From positions 54,927,129 through 54,991,128 of the forward strand of contig JARZZO010000009.1 of assembly GCA_030544215.1 (NCBI GenBank): 64,000 bases of DNA. Direction: 5' to 3'. Below, one piece after another: positions 56,301 to 64,000 of the stretch (positions within the stretch are counted from its first letter, which is position 1; each line of letters opens with the position of its first letter). The translations under genes were made by a program, and so were the position numbers. The notes beneath the pieces are model-generated. The model worked only from the letters and a program-made list of their open reading frames with translations, was not told where the DNA came from and searched no databases. This DNA is from Zantedeschia hybrid cultivar (Eukaryota; Streptophyta; Magnoliopsida; Alismatales; Araceae).

Positions 56301-58575
56301 CGGGACACATCATCTACATGAGCCCATAGAAATTGGAACACAAGAATGATGCTTTTTATATGAGGGCCCTTGATGGGTTACCCAACATGAGATTGCTGGC
56401 ACCCTTAGATCGGGACATCCTTGGAAAACATTGGAAAACATTTAAAACCTTAAAACATATGGCAAAACGTCGGTTTGAAACATTAAGGGCTTAACAACCC
56501 AAAGTCCAAGCCATTTAGGACCTTCATTGGGCCTCAAAGGGACAACCCTAGGTCCAAAGAACATTTGGACAGCTTGGGGGAGGATCAAGGAATTACCTCA
56601 AGCCCAAAAAACCCACTTGGAAGAGGCGCAGACTCAAAACCTGCAACTGGCGCTGAGTCTGCGCAGGGAGGCGCAGACTTAAACACTGTAGCACCTCCAG
56701 GCGCAGACTCAGGTTGAAACCCGGATTTTCGGTAAAAAATGGGTTTAAATCTAACCCAAATGATGGAAAATAAAGTATAAAAGGTACAAGGCCTAAAATA
56801 TTTATTTAAAATATATTTTAGATGCATTTCTTTAGGAAAATATCATAAAAACTTGAATATGAACATAAGAAAAACTTAGGCATACTTTTTATCTTTTCTA
56901 TGGATCTCTCCTTCTTGGCTCCATGTTAGAGGGTTTCTATCCAAAGAAGCTCATCCTCAACTAGTGAGGGAACCTGCTTGAGAACCTCTAGGGCTTAAAC
57001 CCTTAGCCATTAAAGGAAAAAATCCAAACAAAACCCATTCGGTTCCAACATGAAAACAGAAACTTGGATCTTAATATATATGAATCTTAGGAGATTTCTC
57101 TTGATGTTTGGCCTTGGGGGAACATCATCTATGGAGGGGATGTGCTTCTAAAGGTCATGGAAGGCCAAGCCACCTTGAAAAACCCCAAAATCAAAGACAA
57201 ATAATGAAAAATCAGTTTTCAGGAAATCTGGACAGCAAAGCACATTTCGAGCCATATCTCCATATTTAGGGGGTTCTAAGGCTGGAGGAGACCATTTCTA
57301 TGAACTAAAAAGGCCCCTCTAGCATCCCCACACGAAAAACACATACCTTATGAAGGAAAAAATGACATAAAAGCAAGATAACCAGCAGATTCACAAAACA
57401 GACTCAAAAAATCTGAACTTTGCATTTCATTACTTTAATCACCATGGATGAACATCAAGGGGGAGATAGAAGTTTCTATGAACATCAAAATGAAAGAAAA
57501 CATTATAAGAAAGCAAGGAGACAGAAATAGACCCCTTCTTCACCCCCACTCTACCTTGGAGAGGGGATGAGAAGGGAGAGTGGCTCTTGAAGCCTACAAT
57601 CTTGCTCTCTTCTTCTCTAGCACTCTTCCTTTCTTTTTCTCTTCTTCTCTAACCCTTGTTTCTCTCTTGGGATGCAGGAAATGGAGGGTAAGGAGGAGGG
57701 AGACGTGCTCCTCCAAGCTCTCTCACTTTTCTTCTTCTCTTTTTTCTTTTTTGGGATTTTTGTCTCCAACTTTTTCTTGTAGAAGATGGGGGTTCTTTTA
57801 TAGATAAAGTTGGGTTACTTTTTGTGGGGTAGATTAGGCATCCATTAGTCTTGGATTAGGGATAAGAAACCCCTCTTGAGAGCCCTCCAATGAGGCCACA
57901 ACACTTGGAGAATCATGATTGGTTTCTCTTTTTGCTTTTCACCTATCCTTTTCTAGAAGAATCTTGAGGGGGGGACCACTTGCTTTTCTTCTTATCCTCC
58001 TTTGGGTAGATTTGACCATAGGACAAAGAGGTAAGAATAGGCCATGGGGGGAACCGTTTGGGCCATTTTAAAGGCTGCCACAAAATTGGGCTTTGGTCTT
58101 CACTTTTTGGGCCCAAATTGGCCCTATTGGGCTTCTTTTGCTTGAGATAATAGGCCCGGGCCTGCCCCCTTGGATTTCTTCATCATTTGGGCTGAAAGTA
58201 ACCCCTTTTTGACTTCTTTGAGCTTGCAAGAATGGGCATGACTGCTATCCATTAACTTTTCTTCACTTGGGCCTTCTCTTTTTTTAAAAAAAATTGCTTG
58301 GACCTCCTTTGCTTGAGATAATGGGTCCGGTTGTGCCATTGGATTTCTTCACCATTTGGGCTCTAGAGTGGCCCCTTTTTTGATTCATTTGACTTGCAAA
58401 ATAGGCATGACTGCTGCTCATTTACTCTTCTTCACTTGGACTTTCTTTGAAAAAATTGCTTAGACCTTTCTTGCTTGAATTAATAGGCTCGATTCTTCCT
58501 TTCAATTATCTTTGATTTGGGCCTTCTTTGTTGATCTTTAGGCTCTTCTTCTTGTTGAATTTTTTGGTGACAACA

Positions 58576-58588
58576 AATGCCCCCCATG
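58576..58588 (-). other. E5 polypurine tract
   Basis: Minus-strand CATGGGGGGCATT directly before the LTR start TGTTGTCACC, parallel to E2 (17614-17626). Confidence 0.75.
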
Positions 58589-58829
58589 CATAAGGCTCAC
58601 GCACGGAGACCGGAGGCGATGAAGTGAGTTGTATGCGTGGCCCATTGCCACGTACTTATCTCATTTGAGCGGCTCACAGTTTAAAATCGGCCACACTTAA
58701 AGGTCTTGATTCACCCATTAAGGATTTGTTTGGCTGGGACTGTTGCAATCACCAGATTCCTTCTTGAATTTGTTTCCGCGACCGACTCAGATCGGGTCTT
58801 GAGCTTCGGGCAATCATAAGTTAATATAC

Positions 58830-59110
58830 CCTTTGAGTCTGTGCCAGTCAAGGCTTAACTTGGGCTTTAAACCGATCGGATTTCTTGAATTTAGAGGATG
58901 GGGCATGTGTCCTTTGAGTCTACGCTGGTTCAGGCTTCAATTTGGCTCCAAACTCGGGCATATATGTTGAATTTGAGAGAAAGGGGCAGATCCCTTTGAG
59001 TCTGTGCCGGTTCAGTTTCATTTTGGCTTTGAACCGGTTCACGTATGTGAGGTTTGAAAGAGGGGGGCATATGCCTTTGAGTCTGGGCCGGTTCAGTCCG
59101 GTTCAGGCCT
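58830..59110. repeat. 81-bp tandem repeat with set B half-sites upstream of E5 PMD gene
   Basis: CCTTTGAGTC recurs at 58830, 58911, 58993 and 59074 (81, 82 and 81 bp apart), each time as GAGTCT followed by a GCC or GCTGG and a GGTTCAG-like segment. The inverted partner half-site is not recognisable. The array ends about 40 bp before a TATA box. Confidence 0.85.
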
Positions 59111-59146
59111 TGGACCGGCCAGGGCTTCAAGGACCGGTCCGGTCGG

Positions 59147-59157
59147 TTATAAAAAGG
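59147..59157 (+). promoter_or_regulatory. TATA box of E5 PMD gene
   Basis: TTATAAAAAGG on the plus strand, just after the 81-bp array and about 1 kb before the start codon. Initiation would be expected near 59180. Confidence 0.55.
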
Positions 59158-60180
59158 GAGGGGGCGGGATGCCTTTGCTATTGTGCTGGGGGATTCTGAG
59201 CGTCACCCGACCCTTCCTCTTCTTTCTCTTGCCATCGGCGGTGGACGGAGCTTCCGGAGCCGCGGGAGCAGACCCTTGCCACCGCAGATCACCGCCGCCA
59301 CGCTTCTCTCCTTCTTCCCATTGTTGTCGGCGCCACAGCAGCTGCCGGGGAGCGCCATTGCCGACGAGAGTTGCCGCTGCCGCCGTCTGTGCGTCGGCCC
59401 TCCGCCGCTTGGGGGGTGCCGTTTGCTTGGCCCGCCAGTCGCCTCCTTTTCCCTTGGCCGGTGGCAAACGCTGCAACTCTGTTGGGGAGCGTTGTTGCCA
59501 TCGCCTGTGGGTGTGAAGGCCGTCGGGTTCAGAACCGCAGGCCATGCTTCCCTGCTTCTTCTTCGTTGGCTGCATCGCAGGGTCTTGAGGAGAGCACCGC
59601 TGCTGTTGGAGAAGAGGTGCTGTCGCACCTGGACTTTTCAAGTAAAAGGCGAAGCCTTTCTTGGGTTTTTTGGCCGGTGGGACTGGTTGTGTGTCGTTGG
59701 CCACCATGTATTTGGGCATGGGGAGAGTGAAGAGGGTCTCCTCTGCACTTGTTTGATGCTCTAACAATTTTTTCTTTGTCTTCTTTTTGCAGAAAATCGA
59801 CTTTGGATCCCTTCATCTATAGTAGGCACAGACTCACTACCGTAGCACTGCAGGTCGGATGGCTCTTTTTCAGCGTACCTGCTGTTTGACCATGGCAGTT
59901 CCCATGGGAGCAATCCTTGGGACTGCGGCTTCAGTACCTAGTCCCGGTTGTAGCTCGGCTCTCGGGAAGTGGGTTACTGGAATGCCATTTCTATACCCCT
60001 CTGTCTTTGACATGGGTCTTCTTCTTATCAGAGCATCTCGGTCTGTCTCGGATGGCTCTCGATAAAATTTTAACAGCCCTCTTTTAAGGGGAGATGCTGT
60101 CGAAATTTTGACAGAATTTTCTTTTTCGAGGAAAGCTTCTTGCATTTGATTTGACTTATTGTCTCTTCTTTTTCAGTATA
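59158..60180 (+). other. Probable 5' UTR and leader introns of E5 PMD gene
   Basis: GC-rich from 59200 to 59640, with open frames on both strands that look like by-products of composition. A pyrimidine tract plus CAG near 59791 and another at 60176 (TTCTTTTTCAG just before TATAATGG) look like acceptors of leader introns, which would place the start codon five bases into the last leader exon. Confidence 0.45.
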
Positions 60181-63100
60181 ATGGCTTCTCGGAGGAAAGA
60201 CAAAGCTGTGATGCCTGAGACTGTCTCCGAAGATGTGCCAGTTTCTCCAACAGGGTCTTCTGAACAGACTCCTATGATGGCTGAAGAGAGTGGGCCTATG
60301 ATAAGTCCCTTTTACTTGACACCTGCAGCAGGCATAGATGAGGACAGTGAACTACAACAATTTTTTGGGGTTGCTGTCTTGGACCATCCCTTTGCCGATG
60401 AATCAGATGGCAAGGTTGATGAGAGCAGGCTTGTCTTTTCAGGAGGATTCTATAAATATAGACGGGACAAAGATTATCCAGTTCACTTTCCCAGTGATCA
60501 TCATTTGTACAACTTCTTGCTTGACTTCAAGGTCAATGGAGTGGGTTCTGAAAGGAGGGCTTTTTCTGCCGAGGATGCCATTTTGAAATTTCGAGACAAC
60601 CTGAGGGGAACTGCAACCCGCAGTGAATCTTTGTTTAAGCCGGGTTATGCTAGAGACATGCTCATACCCAGTGGGACTAATATCATGCATCCTTAGGACG
60701 GCATTCTGATCCGCTCACCTTTATTTATTCCTGCCAAGTGGGGCTATGACAGAGGTATCCCAGACTCGAAGCAGAGGCGGCATGGGCTATTTCTTTCTCC
60801 ATGTAAATGGGGCTTTAGAGAAGAACCATTGATTTTTGACTGTTTAGCCATGAGGTTTAGATTGAACGCAACGATGGACTGGTTTGGTGACTTGAAGCTT
60901 AAATCCGGCCACAGTTTCAGAGAATATTTTGTAGAGTACACTGATTATGTCTTGAAACATTACCATGATTTGCTGAGCCGAGTGGATCTTCTTGGTAGTG
61001 TGTATGCCGCTCGATTCCGATATCCGATCTTTAAAGGCCTTTGCTGTCGCATGATCGAGGTCTTCATGAAGGAGTTCAATACCTTTTATACTCCGGAAGG
61101 AGAGACATCTCTGGATTTATGGACTTTACATCAACTTTCTGGCTTACCCATTGATGGAGAGCCTTATGAAGAGATATGCCATCCTGACATTGTCAAGGAC
61201 AGAACAGATGGCAAGGGCCGTTATGCAACCTGGAGGTCTTACAGATTCCTCCTCAAGGCTTATATGATTCTGGCTTTTGGCGAAGAGTCTCTGAAAAAGA
61301 GATCCCGTAGAGAGAGGACACGGGTCCGCGGAGTTGTCTGGCTCCGTTTCTTTCATAATGTTGATATTCGATATACAGACTTTCCTGGGGCTGGTGAGAC
61401 TCCAGTCTTCATGGGGCAGACAGCCAGGCACCGAAAAGGATATCCTAATATCATCTTTGAAGAACATAAGAAAGATGCCAATCCCTTGGATTTGGATAGG
61501 AACACCCATCTGGCAGCATACTTGGCCTACTGGCTTTCGAATTTTGCTATTCCTCAGGGGGATGAGGGAGTACTTCGTCCTGAGACGCTTTATGGAGCTT
61601 GTGAACTAGCCTGGGGAATTAAATTGTCTCTAGCTCCAGTTACTCTGTGCTTGATTTTCAAAACTCTTGGCCAAGTGGCTGAGTAGGAGAAACCACGAGA
61701 ATTTAATGTTGTGGGTCCCATTCATTTCTTTAATGCCTGGGTGGCTTCTATTTTTTCAGAGTCTGCCCCGAAGAGCCTGGCTTCCCCTCGCATATTTCCA
61801 CGCATGATTGAATATGCCAGTGTTGATGGAGGGGATACCCAGAAGCAACTTTATGAGATTCGCGGTATCTTGACTGATACCAGGTGAAAAACTGAGGGGG
61901 GCTTACGTTTTTGGAAGCATACTGCCAATTCTCGTCCTCCAGTGAGCCCCTTTAAAGTATTTGCCGAGGGTAATCCTGTTGAGTTCACCCATTCTCAGAC
62001 CAAGCAACTGCTGAAGAAATATGCATTGGATAGTCAGATTAGATCATGGCTTATATCCATCAGACCTAGTGTCTTGGTATATCGGAAGGGATCTGTAGTT
62101 CATTTAGAATCCTATTATCCTTTCCATTTCGGCTGGAATTTTGGATATGATCAGTGCATTCCTTCTTGTGATCACATATTTCAGCTTCATGACTGCCATC
62201 TTTTAGGATCCAGCGGATTGCAGAGGGCCCGTGAATGGTGGGATTATTTCCACCGATTTGAAAATGTTTCTTTCAGAATTCCTTCTGCTGTCCATGCTCC
62301 TCGCGTGACATGTGAATATGTTAGATGGTGGCGAATGCGCACCAATATCTATAGCCAGGAGAGGACCCAATGCTGGAGCAATGCTGAGAAGAAAATCTTG
62401 GAGATCCAGCAGGAAATCCCTTTTGATATATAGTTCCATTATCTGCACTTCTTAGATGATAAGAATGCTGCTAAGTATGCAGAGAGACGGCAGCTTATAA
62501 GGCTCGTCATAGAGATTCTTTACCCTTGATTGATCCAGAGTTGACGAGGCTGGATATCGAAGAGCTGAAAGGGGCCTTCTTGAAGCAATTTAATATTTCT
62601 GTAACCTCTGAAGATTATCCTGATATCGATTTCCCGGAAGAGGAAGATATCAGTGGCAGAGATTCTCAGCAAGCTCCTAAGAGTCTCTCAGGCATTCAGA
62701 GATTTTACGTCCCGTATAAGGAAGAGAAGCCTGATTTTTACAAGGGCACCAGCTGGCTACTTGCCCTTTTGAAATACTGTGGTGTATCCCAAGAGTCTAC
62801 TGCGCAGGGTATGTTGGATGCAAGACTACCCGCTTCTTGGGATCATATAGATGGGTGGGGACTTGATGCTTTGCGCTTGGGCATTCGCTTGAGCGACAAA
62901 AAGCATTATGATCTCAGTAGCCTAGCTTCTCAAGCAAAGATGATGAATGATGTCGTATATATTGTGAAGGAGGCTTCGCTTAGAGATAAGTCTTCCATAT
63001 ATGAATACTGGCCTTTATCAAATTGTTATGAAGGCGATTGTTGTAAGTATATGCATTTGTGCTTGACTTCTTTTGAGCTTTGTGCCTTTTCTCTACTTAT

Positions 63101-64000
63101 ATAAATTGATTTCTTCTTTTGCATATTTCTTGTAGTGCCTGTGGCCAAATATCTGATTCAGCAGCATCGGAGGGCAGTGGCTATTGCAAAGAGACCATCT
63201 TTCTTTCCTCCTATGCCTTCTAAAACATCAACCCCTGCATCCCCTGTAGAGGTCAGTGCTATAGGGAGGGCGGTTGCCGCTGCCAAAGAGGCGCGTACAA
63301 AGAAGAGACAAGAGCCTGCCCCTGAACCTCTTCCTCCTGTCAATTTGCCAGTGCTTGCTGAATTTGAAGCTTTTATAGCAAAGACTGCCAAGCGGGCGAG
63401 TGCCCTGGTTTCTCCATCCCCAGCCAAGGGTGGTATGCACTATGCTTTGGATTTACGCCTTTCAGAATTTTGACATTGATGATGAACAACTTCCTTTTGT
63501 TTCCTTTACAGGGAGGGGTCAAGCAAGTTGCAAAAAGATTTCGCAAAGGGCCCAAAGAATCAGTCCCCCCTGAAAAGATTGTTATGCCCAAGCGCCAATT
63601 CTCGAGATTATTGGCTCAGACAAGGCAAGAAGATACTGATGATACTTCTTCCAGTGTGGAAGAAATAAGTGGCATTCCTCCTTCACCTTCCATTTCTTCC
63701 CATACTACGGAACATATTAGTAGTGAAGCTTTGCCAGAGACAACTATCTGGTCGCCCCCGAGGGATCAAGGTAACCCTTCTGAGACTTATAGCAATAGTG
63801 ATTTCATTTCACTACTGAATTTCTGACTTCGACCATATAGGTTTTGAAGCAACTGAAGGCTTGATATCACAGACTCATAAGGTTGAAACAATGCAGTATG
63901 CTATGGTAATTTCTCTTTATCACATTTTTTTCTGCTTTTTCCATCATTTAAACTTAACTTGTATATATTTGAATATCAGGCATCCCTGGCTCATGCGGAA
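60181..64000 (+). pseudogene. PMD gene of E5, continues past window
   Basis: Starts at ATG 60181. One frame runs to 62433 with stops TAG 60694-60696, TAG 61684-61686, TGA 61885-61887 and TAG 62431-62433. A one-base shift near 62493 leads to the frame open to about 63040. Splice borders then join 63136-63432 (Ala/Lys/Pro-rich), 63511-63768 (Ser-rich) and further exons from about 63841. The PMD pattern is seen near 61030-61170 (MIEVFMKEFNTFYTPEGE, LWTLHQLSGLPIDGEPYEE). It is longer than PMD-a of E2, with an extra N-terminal part (SPFYLTPAAGIDEDSELQQF). It is antisense to the element, as in E1 and E2. Exon borders after 63000 are provisional. Confidence 0.72.

Larger units (their letters stand above)
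51518..56680. repeat. Set B dyads in E5 LTR
   Basis: GTCTGC-N10-GCAGAC dyads at about 51518, 52003, 52196, 52388, 55400 and 56653, with arms extended to TGAGTCTGCGC/GCGCAGACTCA. One at about 52812 has an 11-base spacer. Several single half-sites (GCAGACTCA) lie near 52512, 52683, 53011, 55432, 55600 and 56700. Three consecutive dyads are 193 and 192 bp apart. Confidence 0.88.
51064..58575 (-). repeat. E5 3' LTR, about 5.3 kb without S2
   Basis: Starts TGTTGTACA and ends GGTGACAACA, with inverted TGTTGT/ACAACA tips, and is followed by the polypurine tract. A TATA-like CTATAAAAG (minus) at about 57796-57804 would make R-U5 more than 4 kb. The part at 51500-52900 is AT-rich and built of degenerate units of about 192 bp, each with one set B dyad. 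The U3 part at 58130-58520 has two to three degenerate copies of a unit containing TTGCTTGAGATAATAGG or TTGCTTGAGATAATGGG and ATTTGGGCT. The second LTR copy, needed for proof, is outside the window. Confidence 0.75.
51064..64000 (-). mobile_element. E5: Tat-like element with very long LTR, right end outside window
   Basis: The 3' LTR (51064-58575) is followed by a polypurine tract and plus-strand PMD gene, the same order as E2. Expected target duplication CCATA (51059-51063); its partner is outside the window. No gag-pol is visible yet, so the Tat assignment is by architecture and the matching polypurine tract. Confidence 0.75.

Noticed and set aside
55592..56827. Short frames in the E5 LTR
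   Set aside because: They run through LTR sequence with set B dyads and a 174-bp direct repeat; no coding signal.
58835..59110. Full set B dyads in the 81-bp array
   Set aside because: Only the left half-site GTCTGY is clear; the base block 10 positions on (GCTTNA or similar) does not match GCAGAC.
59147..59767. Long frames on both strands in GC-rich DNA
   Set aside because: No family resemblance; frames open on both strands reflect GC-rich composition of a probable 5' UTR.

Overview
The window is nuclear DNA of a flowering plant, probably silenced heterochromatin. I recognise no ordinary host gene, rRNA, tRNA, CRISPR array or bacterial-style operon. It is a nest of large LTR retrotransposons. 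The main ones are Ty3/gypsy elements of the Tat (Retand/Ogre-like) lineage, all on the minus strand. This follows from the order gag, protease, RT, RNase H, a second archaeal-type RNase H, integrase, and from primer sites of the form TGGCGATCACNGTGGGAC. Each of three elements also carries genes on the opposite (plus) strand for plant-mobile-domain (PMD, aminotransferase-like) proteins, placed between integrase and the 3' LTR. The species cannot be named from the sequence.

Layout. E1 runs from before base 1 to 39179, with its 5' LTR at 37878-39179. It holds a PMD-a remnant (1-870), a seven-exon PMD-b gene (1738-4484), integrase to gag (5946-16113), and the 5' end of gag (36432-36906). A solo LTR, S1 (7569-9755, target duplication AATTG), splits its second RNase H. 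Its gag is split by the complete 20.3-kb element E2 (16114-36431, LTRs at both ends, duplication ATGGC). E2 has the same plan: PMD-a (18868-20252), PMD-b (20680-25369, itself split by solo LTR S3 at 21816-23725) and gag-pol (27182-34108). To the right of E1 lies an older, more broken relative, E3/E4 (39180-51063), carrying solo LTR S4 (45862-47907). E4 is interrupted at 51064 by E5, whose very long 3' LTR (51064-58575) contains solo LTR S2 (53022-55249). E5 continues past the right edge with its own PMD gene (60181 onward).

Relative order of insertion read from the nesting: E3/E4 first, then E1 and E5 into it, E2 into E1, S3 into E2, S2 into E5; S1 and S4 hit E1 and E3. Every coding region is damaged, mostly by TAG, TGA and TAA codons that single C-to-T or G-to-A changes would create.

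The most unusual signal is not a gene. Four sets of short spaced dyads recur. The half-site spelling differs between sets but the architecture is the same: GGCGTC-N10-GACGCC (set A), GTCTGC-N10-GCAGAC (B), GACGGC-N10-GCCGTC (C) and GAAGGC-N10-GCCTTC (D), all of the form GNNNNC-N10-GNNNNC. They cluster in LTRs, in the leader between primer site and gag, just upstream of PMD genes, and in the first intron of PMD-b. One array repeats at exactly 32 bp eight times. I propose, as inference only, that these are recognition sites of a dimeric, possibly element-encoded factor, with PMD-b (acidic N-terminus, coiled-coil C-terminus) a candidate.
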